DNA of 64,000 bases. Source: Salvator merianae (lineage: Eukaryota; Chordata; Lepidosauria; Squamata; Teiidae). The translations under genes were made by a program, and so were the position numbers. The notes beneath the pieces were generated by a model that was not told the origin of the DNA, ran no database searches, and saw only the letters and a program-made list of their open reading frames with translations. The stretch spans positions 15,513,291 through 15,577,290 of the forward strand of contig QVOM02000001.1 of NCBI GenBank assembly GCA_003586115.2. The letters run 5' to 3'. This document shows positions 12,708 to 25,000 of this stretch, piece after piece; position 1 is the stretch's first letter, and each line of letters begins with the position of its first letter.

Positions 12708-13042
12708 ATGGCTGAAAAGGCAACAGGCTCTGAGGCAGAGCAATGCCCCGACTCTTTGCAGGATAAGTTGCTGGGAGTTCTAATCCTAAGACTACCAAAT
12801 GCAGGTGATACCCCATTGTATCACGTGCACCAACGGGATGGAGTGCTGATCTGCGACGACTTTCTACTTGGACTCTGTTCATTGCAGCAAAAGTGTCCAA
12901 ACCACCATACACCCTTCCCTTACCACTGGCAGTGGCGACGTAAAAAAGACCACGTGTGGCTCAGTTTCAGCTTCTCAGCTCAACATCACTTGGAAAGGCT
13001 CTACTGTAACAAGGAATGCAGCTCAGTGCCACTGCAGAATAG
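12708..13042 (+). CDS. TIPARP-like: TIPARP-like exon 1: CCCH zinc finger
   Basis: This exon encodes residues 1-111 plus two bases of codon 112. It carries DGVLICDDFLLGLC (C49, C57), C63 and H67, then HHTPFPYHWQWRR and HLERLYCN, which align with the zinc finger and HLERFYCN region of human TIPARP. The donor is AATAG|GTGAGG. The next in-frame stop lies just past the donor, confirming that splicing is needed. Confidence 0.88.
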
Positions 13043-16000
13043 GTGAGGGACACAGACCTTGTTTCCTTACTCTCCTTCTTTTTTTATGTGTGTGAGTGTG
13101 TGTGGAAGATTCTCTAGAACCAGGCTTGGCTATGGAGCACACTTTAAGCTCTGCTCCAGATCTGGAAGGGAATAATGAAGAAATGTTTTGTTGCATAGTT
13201 GCCTTAGATCCCTTTCCTTCCTCTATGGGACACTGGAGTCTACCTGCTGAAAACAGGATATATCTAAAAATGACTGAAGCGCAGTCCTGCAGATATTAGC
13301 TCCAGACAGAGTCTAATCAGCATGGGCAATAGCAATGAATAATAGGATCTATAATTCAGCAACATCTGAAAAGCAAAGTTTCATCTCCCATTGTCATAGC
13401 TTACCTGCAGGGCTGAGTCCTGATACCAATTTATTTCACTGTGTGGCCTGAGAACAGCATTTTCAAGTCTTCAAACTTCAGTGTTGCCACAAAAGGCAAC
13501 TTGCCCATTTGTGCTGATTCCAGGCTGAATTAAAAATGTATGGCATTAAATGTTAACTCTCTTTACTGGTCACGGCCAGAATCCCAAAGGACTGTGCAAC
13601 AGAAATGAGCAAAATGTCTGAGAGACAGTGATTTTGATTGGGCTCTGAATTCCAGTGGTTTGAAAGAAAAGATTGAGCACGGCTCCTATTCTGGCCAAAG
13701 GCAACCCTGAACGTATCTGTGTGAAGTCTGGAGCAACAGTCCAAATACTGTATATAGTGTACACTACTGGCCAGTCTGCAGAAGCCTAAACAGCTTGGAA
13801 ACAAAACATGCTATTGGCTGAAGCTCAGAAGCATAGTATTTGTGCAAGTTGAAATGAAATTGAGCCAGAGAATATAAATAACCGAGTCAGAAGTTGTGTG
13901 CCACTCACTCATTTCCTACCAAGCCCTTGTCCTTCTGGTTTTTTCTTATCTCTGCTTATTCCCTCTCCAGGCCCACGCATATACATTGTAATCAAGGCAA
14001 CATTCTGTGAGTGAAGCTCCTTGTTCCACTGAGTGAGGTTTCAGATATTAGACATAGGCCAATCCTAACTAAAAAAGGGAAGAAAAGGGTATTAATGCCA
14101 AAACTATTCTTCCTCTAGTTAGACTGTACTCTGAAAACAGTCTGTCTGGCATGCCAATTCAAGAATTGGGATGAATGGGAGGAAAACATCTAATATTTCA
14201 AACCATATTTAGATGTCTCCTTCATATCAATCTCTATTCTTTAGTCGCTATATCGGGCTTCTCTTACACTACAGGCTTCTCTTTGAGAAGAAAAGTAAGT
14301 ATGATAAGTAGTGAACAGGGAAAGAACTGCTTCAGTATTGATACCCCATGTGTGGCATACTATCCTCAGGGAAGTTTGCCTGCTGACAAAGTTGCTGTAT
14401 TTTTGGCATGAAGCATATTATCCCCCCCCATCAGGTCCTTTAAAGAATATTTAACACTCCTGTGAGTGTTTCTGTGCTGATATTAACTTGTGTCATAATC
14501 TGTGCTTTTATGTTATCATGGTGCTTAGTTTTAGGATTCTAATTTAGGAGCTCTCCTGGAAAATTTAATCTTAAAGGGATAGCCTAAAATTGGTTAAATA
14601 AACAAATCATTCTCTGCTGCTGGCATTCAGTCTGTGAGCACTGTTACTAAAGTAGCTGAAACAGCACCACATGAAAGACAGAAGTACTACGCAAAAATAC
14701 TTGGGGGCCCCATCTATTGCAGAAGTCTTTATTTATTTACAAATGTTGTTCATTAATTTAAAGGGAGAAACATAACTCAGTAAAATCTGACCGAAGGGGT
14801 CTTAGAATGCTGGTTGACGACTGGGTGCGGTGTAGGTGGACAAAATGGAATGAAGAAGCTGAAACTCTGAACATGGAGCACTTCACATGGCAACATAGTT
14901 GTTGCAGATTCAATCCTTAAAATTAAATAAATGAATCTTTTGCAGTACCCAGCTGCTGACATGGGAGTCTCTAAGGGTTGGTAGCATGGAATGGGGACAC
15001 TAGCTCCACACACCATACTTCAGGGCTTCTGCACTTTGGTGCATGGCCGCGCAGAGTGATTTGTTCCAGGTACTGTGCTTCACTGGAAATAGGAGACTGT
15101 AGGGCCGCGATCCGAAATTGTAAATTTAATTCGTATCGAAGAATACAAGGACTGAATTCATCTTCTGATCGTTCCCACAGTTACATTTTAACACGGACTC
15201 AATTTGTACTTGCTCATTCCTACACTGACGTTTGCTGTGCTTGGAATGGAGAAACAGTACCTTTTCTCCTCCCTGTGCAGTCAGTGATTGGCTGCAGTCC
15301 CAACGTTCAAATCTAGATGCCACAGGGGCAGGAAAGTCAAGCTTCGTTCTCCATGTGTCCCCGCTGCTGCCTCAGAATGTGGATTCACTTGGCAGCATTA
15401 TTAGTCATTCGCCATTTGCTCCTTCTTCCCCCTACAGCCTCTATCGACACAAGCAGAACTTTAAAACCATGTGTACTGCACAATTAAGCTTCTTAATGGG
15501 CAGATGGTGATTTCTGCTCCCTTGCAAGTGCACTTTTGCGCAATTGCGCAATTTAAAAGTAGCGCAAAAGCAGGGAGAGGTCCGTGAAGAAGGGGAAACA
15601 TGGGAAGGTGGGAGAGGCTCTATTATCATGACAGTGTAGTTCATGGCCAGCAAATGGACTCTGCCTCATCTCGCCTGAAAACATCCGCAGCAGCATGTGT
15701 CCCCACTGTGCAGCTATGTGCTGCCGACAGCAAAACTGATCTTGCTTGGGTTCTTTGTTGGGGCAATAGGACTGCAACCCCAATCAGACGCAGTCTCTTT
15801 TTTGGTTTAACCAGCAGACAGAAGTGGAGGAAAGCTTCAGTTTCTTCCTGGCAGTGTTGAATGGGGGATAAAGAAAGAGAAAGGACTGCAGCTTAGCGAA
15901 GTAAAAAAGAGGACAGTTTTCTTTTCTCCTGGCAGCGACAGAAGGGGGGAGAATGGAGTCAGAAGAAACTACTGTGCTTCCTGCCCACCCACAAAGTCTG

Positions 16001-19000
16001 TCATTGAACAGCACAAAATGGGAACCCTCCCTCTGCATGCCCCCCAAAAAGTACGGTCCCTTCTAAATAGTCTCCTTCCCCGTTCTCACATCACAAAGTA
16101 AAGAATCATTAGGCGTCAAACTTTCCTATCAAAGCTGGGCTGATGGGATCAGACTGTGTATTGTATTGTTATTAAATCCTTATTTGATTTCAGCAATAAG
16201 ATGTGCTCAGGATCTCCTCATGGGTATGACGTAACTTTCCTTAAGTGAGATATTACAGTCTTCTGGTTAAGAACACAAAATGCTTCGATAGCTCATGCCA
16301 AGTCTACAAACTCAAGCGTCTTTTAAAAACAGTCAAAACTAGCAATCAGCAACTAGGAAATGCCCACAGCCTGTCCTTCATCCCTGTATAGAAATGTTGT
16401 CCAAAGAGTATGCTTCTAAGCTCTACCACTTGTGAAATCTAGCAGTGCTGAATTTATGGGATTGGCAGATCTTCAGTGTTACCATACTGGCGTTGTGTTC
16501 TATGAAAGATAAAAGTAAATTCTGACCTATTTTGTAGGCTTCTGAGGTGGTTCACCAGCTAAGGCAACTTTTTTCCTGTTATTTCTTCAGTTCTAATATG
16601 CAAATCCCCTGGTGCCTCAGATTCCTATAGGCACACTTGAGAATTGAAATTTACAGCATTTTCTGGGGAGCAGATATCATGGGCTTGCTATGCTGAGAAA
16701 ACCATGGCATCTGGAGGCACGGTTTCCCCAAATTATGATGGATCAGACTGGTTGTTGGCCCACTGGTTCCACATTCATTCCCACCATTACCAGTCCACTG
16801 TATGTTGGGATATTAGTACTAATAGGACTATTTACTAGTTAGCAGAGAGTGCACAACGAGGAGTCCTAACTCCAGGTAATGGAATGCAGAATTAGTTACA
16901 GCGATGAGACACGTGGAGATTGTGCTATTAAGTTAATTACCACTCTGCTTGAGAAAATTTTTAGATAGGAAAAACGTAACTAGCGATTAACTACATAAAT
17001 TGGAGAAAGAAAAACATATTTATCCCAAGGAGGAGAAGATTGTCTTTACTCTGTGTGAAGTTATTGGAAGGTGCAAATGGTAACTATATTGTAGAGACAA
17101 AACAAAAGGACTAGGTGAGCATAACTAACTGTTTTCATTCCCATTATCAACTCACTGATGAAAAAGACTATGCTTTTGAATGACGTTCTCAACCATATTA
17201 AAGATGCCAGAGAAAGCCCTTCCTGGTCAGCTGGCAAGCTTGGATCCTCCTCAACGACTCTGATTAGATAGTTTTCTTACTTGTCTTGCAGATCTGTTTT
17301 CTTAGACCTTCGTACCTTGCAGCTTTCAGGGATAGCACCTCGGTTATGTGATAAAATAAGGCGCCTGTCCAACAGCAGTAATCCTGAACGTAATCCATAC
17401 TTCCCTGTAGAATGGAAGGTTTACTGGATGAGCTCTGGTGCTTGGAAAGAATACACAGAGGTAAGAAGATCCAAATCGATCACGAATCTGCCATTGCCAC
17501 ATGGAGCAGGTTCTGATTTTGCAAAATGTGTGCCTGCCAAAGTCACACTACCTTCAAAGTGTTTCTTGAAAGCCTCTTTGATGTGAGTCTCCTTATTGCA
17601 AAGTTAATCCACAAGAAGAAGGCTTTTCAATAGTGTTTTGAGGAAGATGTCACTGGGCCCTAATTTGTTTGACTCTCTGTAACAGTAAAATTACTGTTAC
17701 TGTTTTAGATAATCTATTTTATTTGTAGATAAGTTGGTGCTGTGTTTATAGTGATTTTATTATGATCTGCCCTGAGACTTTTCAGTATAGGGTGGAACAG
17801 AAAACTAACTAACTAAATAAATAAAACTTAGTAGAAGAGATTTCACTAACAAAGGAATCTGATCCTCACTGCTTTCCTGTGTGTTCCTGGGAAATCTCAG
17901 ATTATTCTCCTAACCTGAGAATCATTTGATGGATGAGGTGAGCATCATTTTTGAGCTGCATCACTGACATGCCCACTAAGAATACAAAGGAAGAAAAGTA
18001 TTACTGCAGCTGTTTGCTGGTGTTTTAGTGGTACCCATAAAATTAAGCTTCTGAGAACACAGACTTCTTTCCTCCAAATGTGGAACAATCAAGCAGGCAT
18101 GGCTTATAAGAACCAGGAGGTGCTATAAATGGTAAAAAGCCGATAAAAACTGTGCAGGATTCCACAAAGGATTATTTCATTTTTACACGTATGTAAAGAG
18201 TAGCCTTAAGAAGTAGTGTAATGTAGACTAGTGTATAGGATGAAAAAATTAAATATTAGCGGAATAACAATTATGTCCTATTCCTGCAGCCAATTTCACG
18301 AGAACTTGTGGATGCCTTTGAGTGGGGCATGTGGAACCATGCCTTCTATCTCCATGATCAACTCTACCATGTGAATATCAAACAGCTGACCCAGTGCAAT
18401 GTGAAGACAGGATTTACCCGTCATATCACATATAGACCAGTTTTACGTTCATGTGTAACCTTAGCACCCTATTTACGGTAAGCCAGATCCCTCTTTTTCC
18501 CTTTCAGTTTTGTTGCATGTTAGTGTGCAAGCCTAAATTTTTAGCCCATGAATTACGGATCCATATATCATGGGAATTCTTCTGGCATGCCATGCATATC
18601 TCGAATAGCCTAGCTGTTAGTTAAAATCTTAGAACTAAGATTTTTGAACTGTTGCTTCACTGGGTAAAAATACACGCCTCTTTCCCCATACAGTAATTTT
18701 TATGAAGGCTTAGGAAAAAAGGAGACGTACAATCAATAAGATACCTTGATAGGTATCAGCTTTGAAGAGCAAGTTGCTTTATACATTTGACAATGCACAG
18801 AAATGGGAGAGTTAGCAACAGTCAAAGCTACTTATTATGCATACACAAATGAAAGGTGAGGAAAACTCTAACTTTAAAGCTACAATGCATGCAGGAGGTT
18901 AAGGGAAGTCACAACAATGTATTTCTCTTTCCCAGAAAATATGGAACATGCCGGAAACAGAGAGGAGACAGTTACGATTACGCTTAGTGCAGAACTGCAA

Positions 19001-22000
19001 ATCCCAATGCGTGGCTGTAGCTCAGTGGTAGAGCAAACTGCCTGGAAAGCAGAGGGCTGCTGAATCAATTCCCAGCTTCTTCTCAGAAGTAGGCAGTGGC
19101 AAACCACTTCTGAATCTCTGTCAAGAAAATTGCATAGAGGTGTCCATGCAGTCAGCCAGGAGTTGGCCATGGCTCAGAGGTACCCAGCAACAACAGCAAA
19201 TCCCGGTAGACAGCATAAATTGAACCTAAGCACATTAGAGCAAAAGGAAAGCTAGAAAGGAAGAAAACAAGTGGGAAAATGTATGGCAAATAGTGGGAGC
19301 GGCTAATACTGGGTAGGCTGTATTGAGTAGAAATGGGAGTTTCAAAGGTAATAATAGAATTGATATTTTAGATGGTATTATAGTTTGTGCCTCCACCAGA
19401 GTAGTCTCAGACTACCTAGTTGTACTCTTGCCAAACACCAGAAAGGAGACTGGATGTGGGTTCACTGTAAGAAAATAATCCAAAGCAGTTTCCCTTCCCT
19501 TGAAAAATCAGCATGGGGGATTCCAGGTAGGTGATCACTTGCTCAGCTGATTAAGATGTACTGGATCTTTTTCTCTCACTGGAAGAAAAACATAAAAGAG
19601 CCGGAAAGCATAAAGGAATAGGGAAATGAAGGAAAGAGATAAAGATCTGACAGTAATTGATGAGGCAGAAGTTGCAAATGATAAGGCAAGGCTTAGATCA
19701 CATGCAAGGGTTTGTTGCAGTGAAGAGTGGCTGAGTGCATAGATTTGGGATGGGAGGGAGAATAAGGAGGAAAAGGGAGTGTGAATTGCTGTACTCAGGC
19801 TCAAGTTCTAGTCAGTATATATTTTGTTCCATTCAAACAGGACAGCACAGTCTCCTTAGAGGTTGGAGCCCCCAAATTACAGAACTCTGGGGCCCACCAA
19901 TTGTGAAACTTCTAGTCTGTTGGTATGAAGAAGCCATCCACCTGGATCTGATTCTTTCCCACTTCTCCAGTGAAGGACCCCCAGTGTGTGAACAGGTTTC
20001 TTCTCACACTGAGGATTCTCCTCCAAGGCGAGTGGAGCTTCACATAGTGGGATATTCAATAATTAGGAATATAGATGGATGGGTGGTGGCTATACTGACT
20101 GCACAGTGACTTGCCTGCTTGGGGTGAAGGTTGTGGACATCAAGCTTCATGTAGGTAGCCTCAGAGAGAGTGTCGGAGAGAAATCAGCCATCAAAGTGCA
20201 TGTGGGCACCAATGACATTTGAAATGCAGTCAAGAAGTTATGGAAGCTAAATTTTGGTTGCAAGGGAGAAGGTTGGAAGCCAGGATTTCCAAGGCAGCTT
20301 TCTCAGAAATGCTACATGTTCTGCATTTGGGGCCAGAGGTAGACAAAGTTGAAACGTCTCAATGTGTGGATGAGAGTTTGATGCAGGAGAGAGTTTCCTA
20401 TCTTTTAGGCAGTGGAAAACATTTTGGGGTAAATCATACCTATACAGGAGGGATGGTCTCCACTTGGATCAAAACTAGGACCAAACTGCTGGTGTTTAAA
20501 ATCAAACAGGTGGCAGAATAGCTTTTAAACTGGAACTGGGGGGCGGGGGGGAAGCTGACAGGAATAAGTGAGCATATATTTTGATAAAAGCCATTGCTTG
20601 GGGAACAGGTTGGAAAGATTAGAAGGGGTGAACTGGAATGCCAGGTTCTAGAAGAGAATATATAGTGGGCATAACTGAAACCTGGTGGACTAAAGAGAAT
20701 CAGTGGAAGACGGTTATCCCTGGTTACAGACTCTATAGGAAAGACAGGGAAAGGCATACAGGAGGAGATTTTGTAAAAGAGAACATTGAGTCAAGTTATC
20801 TTCACATACCTAAAGGTGCATGTCATTCCACAGAATCGCTGTGGGTAGGGATATTAAATCATAAAAGTAGGTCAACACTTGGGTACGCTGTCATTCCCCC
20901 AGATCAAGATGCTCAAAGAGACCTGGAGGTGGAGAAGGAAATCAGCCATACTAAACAAGCTGCATAATGTAATTTTAAATTAGGTAAACCCAATACTCCT
21001 CTTTCTTTAACCTCCTGCAAAATTTTGTACTTAATTCTGACAGGTGTTGGTACCGCTGGCAACCTAAAAACGAGGTGCAAGAGAATAGGTTGTTCAGGAA
21101 AGTCCAATATTCAGTTGACGCCAATCTCTGGCCGTGTTCCGACACGGCATTTAATCAGTTTACAGGCCGTCTTCAGTTCCCGCTGGCCCGACATGATCTT
21201 GCCGTTCCGTAGTTTTTCTGGACTAAATTGGCGAAATCCGGACTACTTTGTATTTGGATTTAATGAGTTCTCAAGCCGTTCCAGATTGCTAGCCCGCTTT
21301 ACTTTGCGATGTGGGAACGGGGAAGGAGACTATTTGGAGGCAGCAGCGGGGACACATGCAGAAGGAGGGATCCCCATTTTGTGCCGTCCAATGACAGGCT
21401 TTGTGGGTGGGCAGGAAGCACAGTAGTTTCCTCTGCCTCCATTATCCCCCCTTCCATTGCTGCCAGGGGAAAATAAACCATTTTCCTTTTTACCTCGCTA
21501 AGCTGCAGTCCTTTCTCTTTCTTTATCCTCCATTCGATACTGCCAGGAAGAAATTAAAGGCTTCTTCCACTTCCGTCTGCTCTTTAAACCAAAAAATAAA
21601 CTGCACCTGTTTGGGGTTGCAGTCCTCTTGCCCCAACAAAGAACCCACTCAAGATGGGTATTGCTGTTGGCAGCACACAGCTACACAGCAGGGACACATG
21701 CCGCTGTGGATGTCTCAGTGGGAGATGAGGCAGAGTCCATTTGCTGGCGATGAACTGCACTATCAAGATAATAGAGCCCCCCCACATTTCCCCTTCGTCA
21801 CGGACCTCTCCCTGCTTTTGTGCTACTTTTAAATTGCACAATTGCGCAAAAGTGTACTTGCAAGGGAGCAGAAATTGCCATCAGCCCTTTAAAAAGCTTA
21901 ATTGTGCGGTACACATAGTTTTAAAGTTCTGCTTGTGTAGATAGAGGTTGTAGTGGGGAGAAGGAGCAAATGGCGAATGACTAGTAACGCTGCCAAGTGA

Positions 22001-25000
22001 ATCCACATTCTGAGGCAGCAGCGGGGACATACAGAGAGTGGAGCTTGACTTTCCCGCCCCTGTGATGTCAAGATTTAAACGTTGGGACTGCAGCCAATCA
22101 CTGACTGCACAGGGAGGAGAATTTGACAAGGGGTGGAGGCAGAATAGGTACTGTTTCTTTGTGCCAAGCATGGGAAATATCAGTGTGGGAACGAGCAAGT
22201 ACGAATTGAGTCCGTGTTAAACTGTAACTGTGGGAACGATCAGAAGACGAATTCAGTCCTTGTACTCTTCTGATACGGATTAAATTTACGATGTCGGCCC
22301 GCAGCCTTTATGTCTTTTTCCTGTAATTTGAATTATGCTCCCTTTAGTAGTTCTGTACTCATTAATCTGTGTGACATGGGCTAACAAGAGACTAGGGTAG
22401 AATGCAGTCAGTCAAAAGTTCAGATTATGGAGCACAACCATGTATTGAATAAGTCACTGAAATTAAGTATGTTATGAAATTTCTAGCTGAAATTTGGCAA
22501 GATGCTTCAGTGTCACAATGTTAGGCTTTCTGACTCCCAGTGAACTGTTTAGGGTCTGGTCATACCATGGAGTCCTGTGCACTCTGCCTGCTATGGTACA
22601 CTTATTTTGTACATTTTATTATGGTACATGAGTTTAGGTGACTTCAATGTTAGACATTTTTCAGAGGACGTGATTGCAAGAATTCTGATTTATAGGCCAT
22701 TTACTGGGCTAATGGCAAATAATGGGAGTAATGTGACCTCTGATTATTACTTGATAAGAGTGGCACAGGTCTATGATCTCTCTGCCTCTTCCTATACATC
22801 AGCACAGAATGAAAATGTTTCACAAAATGCAAATTGAATGTGATCAGCATTCCCATTGCAACAGTAAGACAAGTAATCCCATTGGACATAAGATTTCAGA
22901 GCAGAGCAATAGGTTTCCCTAAAACTTCATGGTATGACCAAGCCCTTATAGCACAATCCTGAGGCTGACGCAGAAGAATATGGGATTTGGTTGTATCTTT
23001 TTTTTTTTAACATATTTTATTATTTTTTATTAGTGTATATACTAATATACACTACAATGTAATATATGAAACAAAATACACTCAAACCAAGAAGAACAAA
23101 CAAAAACAGAACAAACAAAAAGACACCCTATTCTAACCGTCTCCTTCCACATGGGCCCCCGTACACCGTTCTCATTTAAAATTGCATAATCTTATAGGCC
23201 TTGAACACCTTTGGGATTTGGTTGTATCTGTGCACTGTATCCAAGTCTTATTTGGGTGAAGACTGCTGCTAATTTGTCACCAAAAACTCTTTTAAATTGG
23301 GAAGAATATCCTATAAATTAACTTGCATCTGCTTTTTAGCTTGCCTGTGGTACCAGGGTCTGGATCCTGCCTGAATGGTTGCCCCATGTTACTAGCAAAG
23401 GCTGCCAATAGGATTTAATGGAGAATGGGTTCACTTTAACTATGCTTCCAGCAAATGGGAGATTTTTTTTTTGGGGGGGGGGGGACAGGATGGTGGTACC
23501 AGTGCAAATTTCCTTGTCAGGGGAACCCATTATAAACTTGGTCCTCTTAGATTGATGGATTCCTCCCCTCCACCAGGATTGCACAATGCAATACCAGAAA
23601 ATAGCAAAGAAAAGGAAAAGGGCAGAACTGGCCAAAAACAATGAGCAAAGGGCAAGAGGTATTTATGTATAGAAGCCAATTGGACTGGAAGTTGAAGTGA
23701 TGCAGGCACTAGAGATGGCATCTTCAAGCATGAAACTTTGATCTCCATTAGAAGACAATGCATGGAAGGCCCAGGAAGAGACTACTCAGCATTTACTGCC
23801 TGGAAAAACATTCCTTTACTTTGTCTAATGGCAAGGCCAGCCCTTGGGAAAGATAATAAGTGAACAAAGCAAGAGGTAGGGGCTTAAGGAACTAACAAGA
23901 ACGAAAGCAGAAAAGCAGAAAAGCAGAAATGGAACAGTGAATTGGCTCAGAAGGAAAATCCTAAAGCAGGATGAAGAACTAGTGCAGAGGAGAAGTGCAG
24001 ATTGCCCGATTTCTTTTCTGCAAGGAGACGTGTTTGTCATTTATATAACCAACAAAATATTTAGGGGCTGTGTCAAACTAAAATTATGTCATTCTTGCAC
24101 TTAAGGGTTGGTTTATACAGTATTTTGTGTTTTGCACAAATGTTGGGCGAACTGTGGCTGATGTCCGTGTGTCATTGTGCAAAGCGTGCTGAGTGTCTAA
24201 GCAAAATGCCTGCTTGACCTTATTCATGCTTATGTGTCCTGTGATCATCAAGCAACTAGCTTAGCAGGAGGATTTTTGCAATTGAGCATAATGAGGAAGT
24301 GTGTGATAAGTCTGAAGTTAAGCGCACACGGGTAGAGTGCCTACAGCCAGTCAGAGTAAATTGCAGAATCTTCTTTAGATCCTGCAGTTGCCACCTGCTG
24401 ACCCTGCCAGACAGCAGGAGCCAGTCGTGGCTTCTTACCTCCATCTGGCAGCTCTTTGCATTACTGCTTCTGGTCTAAGTACCCGGATGTCAGCCAAGCC
24501 CCTTGCATTTTTCCTGTGCATGGCTTGCATCCGGGTATTTTGTCCAGAAATAGTAACATGAAGAACTGCCAGATGGTATTACAGAAAACCGGTGTCAGTG
24601 CTGGATTTTCCATAATAAAGATGTTTCAGATTTTCGATCAACTAACTGTAGACCAGGACTGTAGTGGGCCTGCCGCACGTATGTGTGACATTCCCAGTAT
24701 AATCCCGGGAGAATCATGAGTTTCTACCCATGTTTTTCGAGCCATCCTTAGTTAATGACAACTGGATGAGATAGCTGGATAACATTGCAGATTTTCACAG
24801 AAACAGTATAGTGTAGTGACTAGAGTCTCAGCTGGAATCCAGGAGCCCCCTTGGACCGTGAAAGCTCCTTGGGTGACATTAGACATATCACTGCCTTTCA
24901 GTCTCATCTACCTCAAATGGTTGCTATAAGGCCAAAATGAAGGGGAGGAAAATGTTGTGGGCTGCCTAAGCATTTCTAGAGATAAGGCAAGATATGAATG

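Noticed and set aside
13868..13885. Intronic TATA box (TATAAATA) as an alternative promoter
   Set aside because: It is an isolated motif in AT-rich DNA with no other promoter sign nearby.
15102..16103. LTR retroelement or endogenous virus
   Set aside because: The two copies are inverted and lie far apart with exons between them. There is no polypurine tract, primer-binding site or gag/pol-like reading.
19011..19200. A genuine tRNA gene
   Set aside because: A and B boxes are present, but the 3' half does not fold into a cloverleaf and is followed by a SINE body repeated at several positions.
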